DNA of 62,797 bases from Eubacteriales Family XIII. Incertae Sedis bacterium (GCA_031261395.1 JAISJT010000017.1:1-62797); one strand, 5' to 3'. Shown: positions 43,975 to 53,627, counted from the first letter of the stretch. Notes: generated by a model not told the origin, from the sequence alone. Program-made: numbers and translations.

Positions 43975-45270
43975 CTACGCTCTTTCCTCACCTGTTAGTT
44001 CGCCGATCATATACAGTGATCCCGCGAATACTACCGCATCATAGTCATGAGCTTGACTCATAGCTTTATTATACGCATCTTCGGCCAAATTTTCTTCAGC
44101 TATGAGTTTTCCTCCTGCGGCGCGGATCTTTTCGGCGAGTTCTTCTGCGGTGAGACTGCGATCATTTGCGGATCTGGTTGAGATAAAGGCAGCGGCTGCC
44201 TCCGCAAAAATGGCAATCATTTCGTCGGCCGCCTTGTCCCTGAGGATAGCAGGCACGAACAGTATATGTTTCTTTGGCAACAATTCCTGCAGCGCATCCA
44301 CAAGGGCGCGGGCTCCGTTCGGGTTGTGCGCGCCGTCAAATATCACAAGGGGGTCCGCGCTGTGAATCTGAAAACGGGCGTCGAGACGCGCGGCCTTCAT
44401 ACCACGGTGCAGCGCTTCGCCGTCCATGGCCAGGAGCTTCTCCGCGCGCAGGCATTCGAGGGCGCAGAGCGCGGTGAGCGCGTTGCGTACCTGATGGGCG
44501 CCGGTCATCGAAAGTTCGATGTCGTCATAGTGACGCCCGTTGATCACGGCATCGAAAATATAGCCGCCCAAGATTCGCTTCTTGATATGGTACGGGGTTT
44601 TCGTCGCGTCGATATATGGCGCCTTGAGTGCGTAGGCACGCCTCGCGATGACCCGCGCCGCGCCGCCTTCGGCTCCGGAAACGACGGGGCGTCCGGGCTT
44701 GATGATGCCGGCCTTTTCGGCCGCGATCTCTTCTTCCGTCTCGCCGAGCCGCTCCGTATGGTCGAGAGCAATCTGCGTGATCACGCATACAAGCGGATTT
44801 TTGACGATATTGGTCGAATCGCCGCGCCCGCCAAGCCCGACCTCGAGCACGACGAAATCGAGATTCTGTTCGGCAAACCAGGCAAGTCCGATGGTCGTCA
44901 CGATCTCAAATTCCGTCGGAGAATCGCCGGTCTCCCGGGTCAGTGCCTCTGCAGCTTCGGCCACCCGTGCGGTCAGGCGCTCCAGATCCGCCACCGAAAT
45001 CAGCTCACCGTCCGCCTCTATGCGCTCGCGAAAGTCGCCGATGTAAGGGGACGTGAAGATGCCGGCACGGCGCCCGTGCGCGCGCAAGACTTCATATACA
45101 TAGCGGCAGACCGAGCCCTTGCCGTTCGTGCCCGCGACATGGATGACGCGCAGCCGTTCCTCAGGATGCCCGAGCGCCGCGCAAAGCGCTTCCATGCGCT
45201 CCAGCCCCAATTTGCTCCCGAATTTTTGAAACCCCTGAATGCGCGCCTGTGCGTTTTGTTTTTCCGTCAC
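43975..45270 (-). CDS. folC: folylpolyglutamate synthase/dihydrofolate synthase
   Basis: 431 aa Mur-ligase-fold enzyme adding glutamates to folates. The motif HVAGTNGKGSVCRYV (P-loop), TSPYIGDFRERIE, LEVGLGGRGDSTN and FDGAHNPNGARAL are all present. The start is GTG 4 bp after the valS stop, with GGGAGA upstream. It follows valS as in Bacillus. Polyglutamylated folates would serve the nearby C1 genes. Confidence 0.95.
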   Translation of the reverse strand: MTEKQNAQARIQGFQKFGSKLGLERMEALCAALGHPEERLRVIHVAGTNGKGSVCRYVYEVLRAHGRRAGIFTSPYIGDFRERIEADGELISVADLERLTARVAEAAEALTRETGDSPTEFEIVTTIGLAWFAEQNLDFVVLEVGLGGRGDSTNIVKNPLVCVITQIALDHTERLGETEEEIAAEKAGIIKPGRPVVSGAEGGAARVIARRAYALKAPYIDATKTPYHIKKRILGGYIFDAVINGRHYDDIELSMTGAHQVRNALTALCALECLRAEKLLAMDGEALHRGMKAARLDARFQIHSADPLVIFDGAHNPNGARALVDALQELLPKKHILFVPAILRDKAADEMIAIFAEAAAAFISTRSANDRSLTAEELAEKIRAAGGKLIAEENLAEDAYNKAMSQAHDYDAVVFAGSLYMIGELTGEERA

Positions 45271-45273
45271 GTG

Positions 45274-47937
45274 CTATTTCTCCCGAATGGCGGCTTCGCG
45301 GGCCGTCACCTTTGTCAGGGCCTCTTCGGCGGCGGCAAGCTTTTCTCGCTCTGCCTCGACGACGGCGGCCGGGGCCTTTGCCGTGAAACCTTCATTGTTT
45401 AATTTCGCGCTCAGTCGTTGAGTCTCGCCGGTCAGGCGCTCCCGCTCTTTCGCTAATTTTTCGCGCTCGGCGGCGAAGTCCACGAGGTCGGCCAGCGGCA
45501 CATGCAAGGCCATGCCTTTGAGGATCGCCGAGACGGTATCGCCGGGGAGATCCGCTTCCGATTTGATGACGCCGATGTCCGATACGCCGGCCAGAGACCG
45601 GATATGCTCGCCGAGCGAGGGCGTTTTCCCCTCATCGAAGAGGATCAGGATCGGCAGTTTTTTCGACTGCGGGGCGTTCGCCTCGGCGCGGATATTGCGC
45701 ACGGCCCGGACGATTTCCTTGGTGGTCTCGATACGCCCGGCTGCTGCCGCAAAGTCCGCATCCTCTGCAAAGCCCTCCGGCGCCGGCCACCGGTCTTTGA
45801 TCAGCTTGTTCGGCTTGTCCAAGTAGGACCAAATCTCTTCCGTGATGAAAGGCATGAAGGGGTGGAGCAGCCGCAGCAAATCGGACAGCACGCGCACGAG
45901 CACGGCGCGGCAGACCGCCTTGGTCTCCTCATCCTCGCCGTAGAGCCGGGTCTTTACCAATTCGATATACCAGTCACAGTATTCGTCGCGGATCAGCTCC
46001 TGTATCTTTTGCGTCGCGACGGACAGTTCGTATTTTTCGAGATTGTCTGTGACTTCCGCCGCCACCTGCTCGGTGGTTCGCAAGATCCACATATCCTCAT
46101 CGCGCAAGACGTATGAACCGTCCCCTTTTGTCTTTGAACCGTCCCCTTTTGTCTTGCCAATATTCATCAACACAAAGCGCGAGGCGTTCCAAAGCTTGTT
46201 GGCGAAATTGCGCGTCGACTCGACGTTCTTCAAAACGAAACGCATATCGTTGCCGGCGGCGCTCCCGTTCAGCAGGAAAAACCGCAGGGCATCCGCGCCG
46301 TAGGTATCGATGACCTCGATCGGATCCACGCCGTTGCCAAGGGATTTGCTCATCTTGCGCCCCTGCTCGTCGCGCACCAAGCCGTGAACGAAGACCGTCT
46401 CAAACGGAGGCTCGCCCATCATCTCAAGCGAAGAAAAGACCATGCGCACGACCCAGAAAAAGATGATATCGTAGCCCGTCACGAGTACGCTCGTCGGGAA
46501 GAAATACCTGAGGTCCGGCGTATCCTCGGGCCAGCCAAGCGTTGAAAACGGCCAGAGCGCCGACGAAAACCACGTGTCGAGCACGTCCTCATCCTGCGAA
46601 AGCGCGGCGCCCGCCGCACCGCATTTTGGGCAAGCCGCAGGCGTCTCACGCGCCACGATGATCTCGCCGCATGTCCCGCAGGTCCAGGCCGGTATACGAT
46701 GCCCCCACCAGAGCTGGCGGCTGATACACCAGTCGCGGATCTCCTCGAGCCAGTGCAGATAAATCTTTTCAAAACGCGCCGGCACATGACGCAAGTCGCC
46801 GCGCTTCGCGGCCTCAATTGCCGGCTTTGCGAGTTCTTCCATCTTCACGAACCACTGCTCGCTGATCATGGGCTCCACGATGGTATCGCAGCGATAGCAT
46901 TTGCCCGTCGGGATCACGACGTCCTCGGTCTTCACGAGATAGCCGGCCGCATCCAATTCCTCCACCCAGGCCTTGCGGCACGCAAAGCGGTCCTGTCCCT
47001 CGTACTTGCCGGCTTCAGCCGTCATCTTCGCATCGAAGTCTATGCAGACCGGCTGCGCCAAACCGTGCCGCGCGCCCACTTCAAAGTCATTGGGGTCGTG
47101 AGCCGGCGTGATCTTCACAGCGCCCGTCCCCTTTTCCGGATCCGGATAAGGATCCGCAATCACCGGGATCTCGCGTCCGGTGACAGGCAGGAGCACCGAC
47201 TTTCCGATCCAATCCGTATAGCGTTCGTCCTCAGGGCTCACCGCGATAGCCACATCCGCAAACATCGTCTCGGGCCGGGATGTCGCCACCGTGATGCCCG
47301 CGCCGCCGTCCGCCGCCGGATACCTGATATACCAGTACTTCCCGTTCAAATCCTCGTGCTCGACCTCCGCATCCGAGAGTGAGGTCCCGCAGTCAGGGCA
47401 CCAATTGATCAACCGACTGCCCCGGTAAATCAATCCCTTTTCATAAAGACGCACAAAAAATTCAACAACGGCCTTGTTACAGCCTTCGTCCATAGTAAAG
47501 CGCTCGCGCTCCCAGTCACACGAATCGCCAAGCCTGCGCTGCTGCTCAGTGATCTTGCCGCCATAGATATCTTTCCACTTCCAGACCCGTTTCAGAAATT
47601 CCCCGCGCCCAAGATCTTCCTTCGATAATCCTTCCGTTTCGCGCAGTTCGTCGGCCACGCGCACTTCTGTCGCGATGCTTGCGTGGTCGGTACCGGGCAG
47701 CCACAGCGCCGAATAGCCCTGAAGCCTGCGCCACCGCGTCAGCACATCCTGCAAAGTCTGATCAAGAGCATGCCCCATATGCAGCTGCCCCGTGATATTG
47801 GGCGGCGGCATGACGATGGTAAACGGTTTTTTTGAAGGATTTACCTCAGCATGAAAATCTCCGTCCCGCTCCCAGTCCTCGTAGATCCGCTGTTCAAATT
47901 CTTTCGGATCGAATGTCTTTGCAAGTTCCTTCATCAA
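45274..47937 (-). CDS. valS: valyl-tRNA synthetase with a repeat insertion
   Basis: 887-aa class I synthetase. PPPNITGQLHMGHALDQ contains the HIGH motif, KMSKSLGNG is the KMSKS loop, and the C-terminal coiled coil (about residues 815-887) is present. Zn-binding Cys pairs are visible in the editing/zinc region (CGTCGEII, CPKCGAAG). Near residue 600 the sequence KTKGDGSKTKGDGS is encoded by two tandem 21-bp units (46114-46155), an in-frame insertion at the start of the anticodon-binding domain. The gap to larC is only 27 bp, leaving no room for a T-box leader. Confidence 0.95.
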   Translation of the reverse strand: MMKELAKTFDPKEFEQRIYEDWERDGDFHAEVNPSKKPFTIVMPPPNITGQLHMGHALDQTLQDVLTRWRRLQGYSALWLPGTDHASIATEVRVADELRETEGLSKEDLGRGEFLKRVWKWKDIYGGKITEQQRRLGDSCDWERERFTMDEGCNKAVVEFFVRLYEKGLIYRGSRLINWCPDCGTSLSDAEVEHEDLNGKYWYIRYPAADGGAGITVATSRPETMFADVAIAVSPEDERYTDWIGKSVLLPVTGREIPVIADPYPDPEKGTGAVKITPAHDPNDFEVGARHGLAQPVCIDFDAKMTAEAGKYEGQDRFACRKAWVEELDAAGYLVKTEDVVIPTGKCYRCDTIVEPMISEQWFVKMEELAKPAIEAAKRGDLRHVPARFEKIYLHWLEEIRDWCISRQLWWGHRIPAWTCGTCGEIIVARETPAACPKCGAAGAALSQDEDVLDTWFSSALWPFSTLGWPEDTPDLRYFFPTSVLVTGYDIIFFWVVRMVFSSLEMMGEPPFETVFVHGLVRDEQGRKMSKSLGNGVDPIEVIDTYGADALRFFLLNGSAAGNDMRFVLKNVESTRNFANKLWNASRFVLMNIGKTKGDGSKTKGDGSYVLRDEDMWILRTTEQVAAEVTDNLEKYELSVATQKIQELIRDEYCDWYIELVKTRLYGEDEETKAVCRAVLVRVLSDLLRLLHPFMPFITEEIWSYLDKPNKLIKDRWPAPEGFAEDADFAAAAGRIETTKEIVRAVRNIRAEANAPQSKKLPILILFDEGKTPSLGEHIRSLAGVSDIGVIKSEADLPGDTVSAILKGMALHVPLADLVDFAAEREKLAKERERLTGETQRLSAKLNNEGFTAKAPAAVVEAEREKLAAAEEALTKVTAREAAIREK
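46114..46155 (-). repeat. tandem 21-bp duplication inside valS
   Basis: Two identical adjacent 21-bp units (46114-46134, 46135-46155) with core ACCGTCCCCTTTTGTC on the plus strand. Each encodes KTKGDGS in valS. The core resembles a hairpin arm (AACCGTCCCCTTTTG) that I recall from REP-like intergenic repeats of other Firmicutes. That link is from memory only. Confidence 0.75.
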
Positions 47938-47964
47938 ATTTGCGCTTCCCCTCTTTATCTTCTC

Positions 47965-48849
47965 TTATTCTTCTTCGAATAACGTGCCAAGTGTGATGCG
48001 TACGGCGCCAAACCTCCCGGTATTACGATTGCCAAATCCGTATCCGACTTTCTCTGCGTGAATTCCGAGATGAGGTTCAAGTTTGGCCCCAAGTCCTTTG
48101 AGTATCCCATATCCGGTCGGTGTGATCATTTCTGTATTGACGTCATCTTCAATCACGATAGGTATACCGGAGTCCTTCGCCATCTCCATGACCGCAGGCA
48201 CAGGCACCGGAATGATGCCGTGCCGGCAAACGATCGTACCGCTTCCGTCATGCGGGGCCGCGCAAAAAAAGCGAGTCGCCCCGAGCAGATCCACTGCGAT
48301 CGCAGTACCGACGATATCGATGATCGAATCCATGGCTCCGACTTCGTGAAAAGCGACTTTGTCTTTGTCCGTCCGGTGAACTGCAGCCTCAGCGTCCGCG
48401 ATGACGTCAAAAATAGCGAGCGCATAGGACTTCGCCCGCTCAGTGATCCCGCTGCCCCTGATCATCGCCTGAATATCGCTGTAATGCCGGTGTCCGTGCG
48501 CATGATGTTCATCTGCGGGATTAAAGAACTCAAATTCATGAACATAATCCCCAAGTCCGTTCGACTCATCCTCAGGTCCCTCAAAATTGAATTGGTGTAC
48601 CAAATCTCCGAGATCTACGTGTTCGTCATGGTCTTCGTCATGGTCTTCCACCAAGACGTCGAGATTGATGCCGTGAATCCCGTTGCGTTCAAAAGGATGC
48701 GCCACAAGACCGTATTTCTCGGGCACAAATTTGTCCAATTCCCGGCGTACCTGATCGGCATCAGCGCCCAAATCAATGAGCGCCCCGAGCGTCATATCAC
48801 CGGATATCCCATCCTGCGCCTCAAAATACAAAACCTTCTCTTTGCTCAT
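47965..48849 (-). CDS. larC: LarC N-terminal part (nickel-pincer cofactor nickel insertion), LarC2 absent
   Basis: 294 aa matching the LarC1 portion of the nickel insertase that makes the nickel-pincer nucleotide cofactor. Seen: YFEAQDGISGDMTLGALIDLG, an Asp/His-rich stretch (EDHDEDHDEHVD and HHAHGHRHYSDI), FHEVGAMDSIIDIVGTA, HGIIPVPVPAV and TEMITPTGYGIL. In Lactobacillus LarC1 is joined to LarC2 by programmed frameshifting. Here the frame ends 27 bp before valS, and no LarC2 sequence lies in any frame nearby. The start overlaps the larB stop (ATGA). Confidence 0.85.
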   Translation of the reverse strand: MSKEKVLYFEAQDGISGDMTLGALIDLGADADQVRRELDKFVPEKYGLVAHPFERNGIHGINLDVLVEDHDEDHDEHVDLGDLVHQFNFEGPEDESNGLGDYVHEFEFFNPADEHHAHGHRHYSDIQAMIRGSGITERAKSYALAIFDVIADAEAAVHRTDKDKVAFHEVGAMDSIIDIVGTAIAVDLLGATRFFCAAPHDGSGTIVCRHGIIPVPVPAVMEMAKDSGIPIVIEDDVNTEMITPTGYGILKGLGAKLEPHLGIHAEKVGYGFGNRNTGRFGAVRITLGTLFEEE

Positions 48850-49625
48850 TGCATCTTCTCCTTGTTCACGATCATCGAAGCGAGATATCCCGCACCAAAT
48901 CCATTATCGATATTGACCACGCTGACGCCGAGGCTGCAGCTATTCAGCATCGCGAGCAATGCCGCCAGACCGCCCATCGAAGCGCCGTATCCGACCGAGG
49001 TCGGCACCGCGATCACAGGTACGCTCGCCATCCCGCCGACCACCGAAGCGAGCGCTCCCTCCATGCCGGCTACGACAATGATGGCTCCCGCGCGTCCGAT
49101 ATCTTCAGCCTTGTCGAGCAAGCGATGAATACCCGCAACCCCGACATCGTAGTATCGCTCAGAGCTGGCCCCGTAAAGCTCTGCCGTGATCGCCGCTTCC
49201 TCAGCAACCGGTATATCCGCCGTCCCCGCACAAACCACCGCCACAGGAAGCAGGGGAGAAGGCTCAGCGGGACGTTTTGTTTGTGTAATTCCCCGATATA
49301 CGAGCAATTTCGCTGTTTCGTAATAGGTCAGTCCCTCGTGCTGAACCGTCTGTGCCGCTGCAAACGCCTCGTGATCCGTCTTCGTCGCAATCACAAGATC
49401 GCTTGTCTCCGCGAGTTTTTTCAGAATCGCAGCAATTTGACCGGGCGTCTTGCCGATGCCGAAAATCACCTCTGCGCGCCCGGTTCTGAGCGCCCTATGG
49501 GTGTCGAGCTTTGCGAAATCAATATCGTCATATGGCAAAGTCTTCAGACGTTCGGCGGCCTGCGCCGGCAAAACAAGGCCGTCGGCAACATCCCGCAACA
49601 ATTCTTGCAACACGTTTTTGTCCAT
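48846..49625 (-). CDS. larB: nickel-pincer cofactor carboxylase LarB
   Basis: 259 aa from ATG 49625 (MDKNVLQELLRDVADG). The longer frame to 49772 only overlaps folD. LarB carboxylates and hydrolyses nicotinic acid adenine dinucleotide, starting nickel-pincer cofactor synthesis. Family sequence includes RAEVIFGIGKTPGQI, VVCAGTADIPVAEEAA, GVAGIHRLLDK and the PurE-like C-terminal domain (VVAGMEGALASVVGG, PTSVGYGA). LarE and the LarA racemase are not in the window. Confidence 0.9.
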   Translation of the reverse strand: MDKNVLQELLRDVADGLVLPAQAAERLKTLPYDDIDFAKLDTHRALRTGRAEVIFGIGKTPGQIAAILKKLAETSDLVIATKTDHEAFAAAQTVQHEGLTYYETAKLLVYRGITQTKRPAEPSPLLPVAVVCAGTADIPVAEEAAITAELYGASSERYYDVGVAGIHRLLDKAEDIGRAGAIIVVAGMEGALASVVGGMASVPVIAVPTSVGYGASMGGLAALLAMLNSCSLGVSVVNIDNGFGAGYLASMIVNKEKMQ

Positions 49626-49627
49626 GA

Positions 49628-50545
49628 TTATTCGAGCCTCTCCGGCATGGGCGGCGTCCCGCTGTGCAAATCCGCCGCATCGATCACGTGGCGGAGCAGG
49701 AGTTGTGTCGTGACGCTGCCGACGCCGCCCGGCACGGGGGTATATGCGGCTGCCAAATCTGCGGCGGCGCACTCATCCACATCCCCGAAAAGATTGCTTT
49801 CGTCATCTGAGTGAATACCGACGTCGATGACGGTCTGCCCTTCCGAAAGATATTCGCGCCCCACGCCGCCGCGCAGACCGCCTTCATCGCTTTCTACCGT
49901 CATGCCGGCCGCACAGACGAGGATATCCGCATCGCGGCAAATCTGCGGAAGGTTTTCTGTCCGGCTGTGTGCGATGGTGACCGTCGCATCATGAGCGAGC
50001 AAAAGCAGGGAGACAGGTTTCCCGATGACCGTACTGCGGCCTATCACGACGGCCTTCCTTCCGGCGAGCGGGATCTCATAATACCTCAGGATCTGCAAGA
50101 CGGACTCCGCCGTACAAGGCAGAAAGAAACCGTCAGCCGGGCGTTTTGCCTCGTAAAGTCTCGCCATCTGTGACTCGGTCACGCCGTCAACATCTTTGCT
50201 TGACGCGATTTTTCCGAGCGCCGCCTTTTCATCCAAATGCCCCTGCAGCGGGCGGAACAAGAGTATCCCATGAATCTTCTCATCCCCGCTTGCGGCCTCG
50301 ATCGCCGCTGTCAACTCTTCTTGTTTACAGTCCGCAGCAAGCAACCTTGTAGTCAAATTCACACCAGCGCCGGCAGCGGCCCGGGCAATCGATTGTTCAT
50401 ACGCAACGTCATCTTCACGCTCGCCTACGCGGATCACACACAGGGTCGGCCGGACTCCTGTGTTTTCGGCAAACGCAGCCGCCCGCTTGACATTTTGCGC
50501 TTTTATTTCATCTGCGATCGGCTTGCCCAAAAGCTTTCTGGTCAT
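49628..50545 (-). CDS. folD: FolD-family methylene-THF dehydrogenase lacking the catalytic Lys
   Basis: 305 aa. The NADP-binding half is typical: VIGRSTVIGKPVSLLLL, ATVTIAHSRT, YTPVPGGVGSVTTQLLL. In the substrate half the family Tyr-x-x-x-Lys reads AYEQSIARAA: Tyr49 is kept but position 53 is Ile (ATT at 50387-50389). That Lys is needed for the cyclohydrolase step, which here could be supplied by FchA, encoded directly upstream and overlapping by 4 bp. I infer a dehydrogenase-only enzyme. Confidence 0.9.
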   Translation of the reverse strand: MTRKLLGKPIADEIKAQNVKRAAAFAENTGVRPTLCVIRVGEREDDVAYEQSIARAAAGAGVNLTTRLLAADCKQEELTAAIEAASGDEKIHGILLFRPLQGHLDEKAALGKIASSKDVDGVTESQMARLYEAKRPADGFFLPCTAESVLQILRYYEIPLAGRKAVVIGRSTVIGKPVSLLLLAHDATVTIAHSRTENLPQICRDADILVCAAGMTVESDEGGLRGGVGREYLSEGQTVIDVGIHSDDESNLFGDVDECAAADLAAAYTPVPGGVGSVTTQLLLRHVIDAADLHSGTPPMPERLE

Positions 50546-51174
50546 AGTAGTTTTTCCTCGACTTTTTCGTAGGTCCTTTCCGCGATCGGCAAGTATTTTT
50601 CCAACAGCATCTTGCCTCGCGCGTTGATCCTCGCGGCATAGTCTTCATCTTTGATGAATTTGGTATTGACGCAGACATTGAGCCAGGCGGCGCGCATCGC
50701 CGCCGCCGAGAGCGCAGCGCCGCAGGCGGCATCCGAGATCGCGAGCGCGCTGCCCTTGCGGGCAAACTCTTCGAGGAGTTCTATTGCCTCTGCGCATTTT
50801 TCCATCATATGCATCGGCGCGTCGGCCGCATTTTTGAAACCGGCCTGCATCACGCGCTCCTTGTTTGCTTTTTCTGCATCTGTATCTGCCGGCAGCCGGT
50901 ATGCGCCGGCAAGCGGAGCAAATGCCTCTGCATCTTTGTCTATGAGTTCCGTCAAGTCCTTCTGCACGCGGTATATCGCCGTTTTGAGCGCGTGAATTTC
51001 TTCTTCCACATCGGCATATTTCGGTTTTCCCATAGTAAGGTTTGCCACCATGCCGCCAAGCGCCGCGCCAAGCGCCCCGACAAGCGCCGCCGCGCCGCCG
51101 CCGCCCGGCGTTGGTGACTTTGATGCAAGCAGACCGATGAATTCCTCGACGGGCAACTCTACGCTATTTGACAT
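50542..51174 (-). CDS. fchA: methenyl-THF cyclohydrolase/cyclodeaminase family protein
   Basis: 210 aa all-helical protein of the FchA/FTCD cyclodeaminase family. The signature SPTPGGGGAAALVGALGAAL follows the N-terminal EEFIGLLASK helix, and GSALAISDAACGAAL is near residue 140. It sits between fhs and folD, overlapping both (1 bp and 4 bp), which defines a C1-tetrahydrofolate operon: formate to 10-formyl-THF (Fhs), to 5,10-methenyl-THF (FchA), to 5,10-methylene-THF (FolD). Confidence 0.92.
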   Translation of the reverse strand: MSNSVELPVEEFIGLLASKSPTPGGGGAAALVGALGAALGGMVANLTMGKPKYADVEEEIHALKTAIYRVQKDLTELIDKDAEAFAPLAGAYRLPADTDAEKANKERVMQAGFKNAADAPMHMMEKCAEAIELLEEFARKGSALAISDAACGAALSAAAMRAAWLNVCVNTKFIKDEDYAARINARGKMLLEKYLPIAERTYEKVEEKLL

Positions 51175-52850
51175 CAGAACAGCCCGCTGATGACGCCGTC
51201 CGCATCCACGTCTATGCGCTCGGCCGCCGGCGCTTTGGGAAGACCCGGCATCGTCATGATATCGCCTGTCAGCGCCACAAGGAAGCCTGCGCCTGCCGAA
51301 ACTTTCAGACCTCGCACCGTGAGGGTGAATCCGTCAGGCGCCCCGAGTTTCGCGGGGTCGTCGGAAAAACTATACTGCGTCTTTGCCATGCAGATCGGCA
51401 AACCGCCAAAGCCGAGTCCTTCGAGTCTGGCGATCTGTTTCTCCGCTTCACCGGTATAGGCAACGTCCGCCGCCCGGTAAATCTTTTTGGCAATGGCTTC
51501 GATTTTGTCCTTGATGCTTCCGGCAAGTTCATAGCTGTACCGGAAGTCCGAGGTTTCTCCGCACAATCTCACTACCTCGTCAGCCAGCGCCTTGCCGCCC
51601 GCGCCGCCTTTTTCCCACACTTCGGAAAGAGCCACATTGACGCCGCGCGCGCGGCAGCCCTCCTCGACAAGCGCGAGCTCCTTTTCGGTATCCTGAGGAA
51701 AACGATTGATGGCGACCACCGCCGGCAGACCATAGACATTTGTGATATTGTCGATATGGCGCAGGAGATTTGGGAGGCCGCGCTCGAGCGCCGCGAGATC
51801 TTCTTTCCCAAGATCAGCCTTCGCCGCGCCGCCGTGATTTTTCAGCGCACGCACCGTTGCCACGATCACAACAGCAGACGGAATCAGTCCCGCCATGCGG
51901 CATTTGATATCGCGAAATTTTTCCGCGCCGAGGTCCGAGCCGAAACCCGCTTCCGTGATCACATAATCCGAGAGCGCGAGCGCCGTCTTTGTCGCCGCCA
52001 CGCTGTTGCAGCCGTGAGCGATATTGGCAAAAGGTCCTCCGTGAACAAAGGCCGGCGTGCCTTCAAGCGTCTGCACGAGATTTGGTTTGATTGCATCTTT
52101 GAGCAGCGCAGCGAGCGCCCCCGCCGCATGGAGTTCACCAGCCGTCACGGGCTTGTCCTCATAGGTATAGCCGACGACGATGCGCGACAGTCTTTCTTTG
52201 AGGTCAACCAAATCGTTTGACAGGCAAAGCACAGCCATGATCTCGCTCGCTACCGTGATGTCGTATCCATCCTCGCGCGGCGTCCCGTTGATGCGCCCGC
52301 CCAGACCGTCTGTGATGAAGCGCAGCTGGCGGTCATTCATATCGACGCACCGCCGCCAGGTGATGCGGCGAGGATCGACCCCGAGCGCATTGCCCTGATA
52401 AATATGGTTGTCGAGCATGGCGGCAAGCAGATTGTTGGCCGCGCCGATCGCGTGCATATCGCCCGTGAAATGCAGGTTGATGTCTTCCATCGGGATGACC
52501 TGCGCCCAGCCGCCGCCGGCCGCGCCGCCCTTGATCCCAAAGACAGGGCCGAGCGATGGCTCGCGCAGCGCCACCATGACACTCTTGCCGATTTTTCTCA
52601 GTCCGTCCGCCAGGCCCACGGTCGTCGTCGTCTTGCCTTCTCCGGCCGGCGTCGGCGTGATCGCTGTCACAAGGACGAGCTTGCCCTGTTTGCCGTCCGC
52701 CGCAGCGAGTACATCTCCGGTGTTGACCTTCGCCTTGTACTTTCCGTAATGTTCGAGCGCCTCGGGGCTGATCCCTGCCCGCCGCGCGATTTCATCGATC
52801 GGCTCCGGCCGTACGCTCTGTGCGATTTCAATATCACTTTTCATTCCCAC
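51174..52850 (-). CDS. fhs: formate-tetrahydrofolate ligase
   Basis: 558 aa. It activates formate with ATP to 10-formyl-THF, the entry of the Wood-Ljungdahl methyl branch and of glycine/purine C1 metabolism. The P-loop [16 protein letters not shown] is near residue 65. Other family sequence includes [34 protein letters not shown] and [15 protein letters not shown]. The start is probably GTG (52850) with GGAG upstream. The presence of fhs does not by itself prove acetogenesis. Confidence 0.96.
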   Translation of the reverse strand: MGMKSDIEIAQSVRPEPIDEIARRAGISPEALEHYGKYKAKVNTGDVLAAADGKQGKLVLVTAITPTPAGEGKTTTTVGLADGLRKIGKSVMVALREPSLGPVFGIKGGAAGGGWAQVIPMEDINLHFTGDMHAIGAANNLLAAMLDNHIYQGNALGVDPRRITWRRCVDMNDRQLRFITDGLGGRINGTPREDGYDITVASEIMAVLCLSNDLVDLKERLSRIVVGYTYEDKPVTAGELHAAGALAALLKDAIKPNLVQTLEGTPAFVHGGPFANIAHGCNSVAATKTALALSDYVITEAGFGSDLGAEKFRDIKCRMAGLIPSAVVIVATVRALKNHGGAAKADLGKEDLAALERGLPNLLRHIDNITNVYGLPAVVAINRFPQDTEKELALVEEGCRARGVNVALSEVWEKGGAGGKALADEVVRLCGETSDFRYSYELAGSIKDKIEAIAKKIYRAADVAYTGEAEKQIARLEGLGFGGLPICMAKTQYSFSDDPAKLGAPDGFTLTVRGLKVSAGAGFLVALTGDIMTMPGLPKAPAAERIDVDADGVISGLF

Positions 52851-52859
52851 GGTTCTCTC

Positions 52860-53624
52860 CTATTCACGTTCCACAACAGCATAAAACACAACAGCGTCGT
52901 CAGCCTTCCTGAAGCCTTCGATATACAATTTTTCCGATGTCATCCCGGGCGCCGACCCGGGATCCATATCCCGCTTTGCCAGCACGATCTCATTGCCCGG
53001 ACTGAGCTCATTGACATAGTAAACCTCAATAGCCCTGATCGTCTTCTCCCGATGCTCTTCAAACGGGATAGCGTCCATAATATAGTCGATATAGCGGGCA
53101 TTGTTGACATGGCAATTGTAATCGACGTCGCTGTACTCAATATCCTTATTATAAACGGGAACCGCGCCCTCTACCCTGCGTTGGCGCCCCACGCCCTTTT
53201 CTATTGCACGATCCTTGCGCATCTCCAAATTTTTGTAATCAAGAAATTTGTCGCGTTTGATTTCGCGTGTCCCCAGATTCATGATGACCCAGGTGGACGC
53301 GGCGCGAACAAGGACTTCGCCGGATTTGCGCCGTATCGTATAGTCCCTCTCGTACAGCGCGCGCGGCGCCTGCGGCCAGGTATCCACCAGCAGCTCTTCA
53401 GTGATCATAGGATATTCGTCGATCTCAACGCGCACCTTCAGCAGTATCCACGCAACATTCAGCTCTTTGTAAAGCCGCTCAACAGAAGCGCCGAGGCTGG
53501 CCGCATGAAACGCCGCGATATCCTGAAAATAGCCAAACATCGCGGATGGCTTGAGCCGCCGGGCAAAATCGGCATCGGTATCCGTGACCATTCTCTCCAT
53601 GGTATAAGTATTCGCAGGTTCCAT
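52860..53624 (-). CDS. acyl-ACP thioesterase
   Basis: 254 aa with two hotdog domains, hydrolysing acyl-ACP to free fatty acid. N-terminal LKPSAMFGYFQDIAAFHA and central RRKSGEVLVRAASTWVIMN are typical. The catalytic region is DVDYNCHVNNARYIDY. I chose ATG 53624, which has GGAG 6 nt upstream; a TTG at 53636 also keeps the frame. An in-frame palindromic repeat (52939-52966) adds DMDPGSAPGMTS to a loop near the C-terminus. The RBS lies in one arm of an inverted repeat (53628-53681). Confidence 0.88.
   Translation of the reverse strand: MEPANTYTMERMVTDTDADFARRLKPSAMFGYFQDIAAFHAASLGASVERLYKELNVAWILLKVRVEIDEYPMITEELLVDTWPQAPRALYERDYTIRRKSGEVLVRAASTWVIMNLGTREIKRDKFLDYKNLEMRKDRAIEKGVGRQRRVEGAVPVYNKDIEYSDVDYNCHVNNARYIDYIMDAIPFEEHREKTIRAIEVYYVNELSPGNEIVLAKRDMDPGSAPGMTSEKLYIEGFRKADDAVVFYAVVERE
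52939..52966 (-). repeat. GTCATCCCGGG...CCCGGGATCCA repeat inside the thioesterase gene
   Basis: A 28-bp palindromic unit with the same GTCAT...ATCCA ends as the other repeats but a CCCGGG stem. In the gene's frame it reads DPGSAPGMT, the same phase relative to the repeat ends as DSPVKPAND in def and in the surface protein. Confidence 0.75.
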
Positions 53625-53627
53625 ATT

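Noticed and set aside
47938..47964. Programmed frameshift from larC into a LarC2 domain
   Set aside because: Only 27 bp remain before valS and no LarC2 motif is found in any frame.
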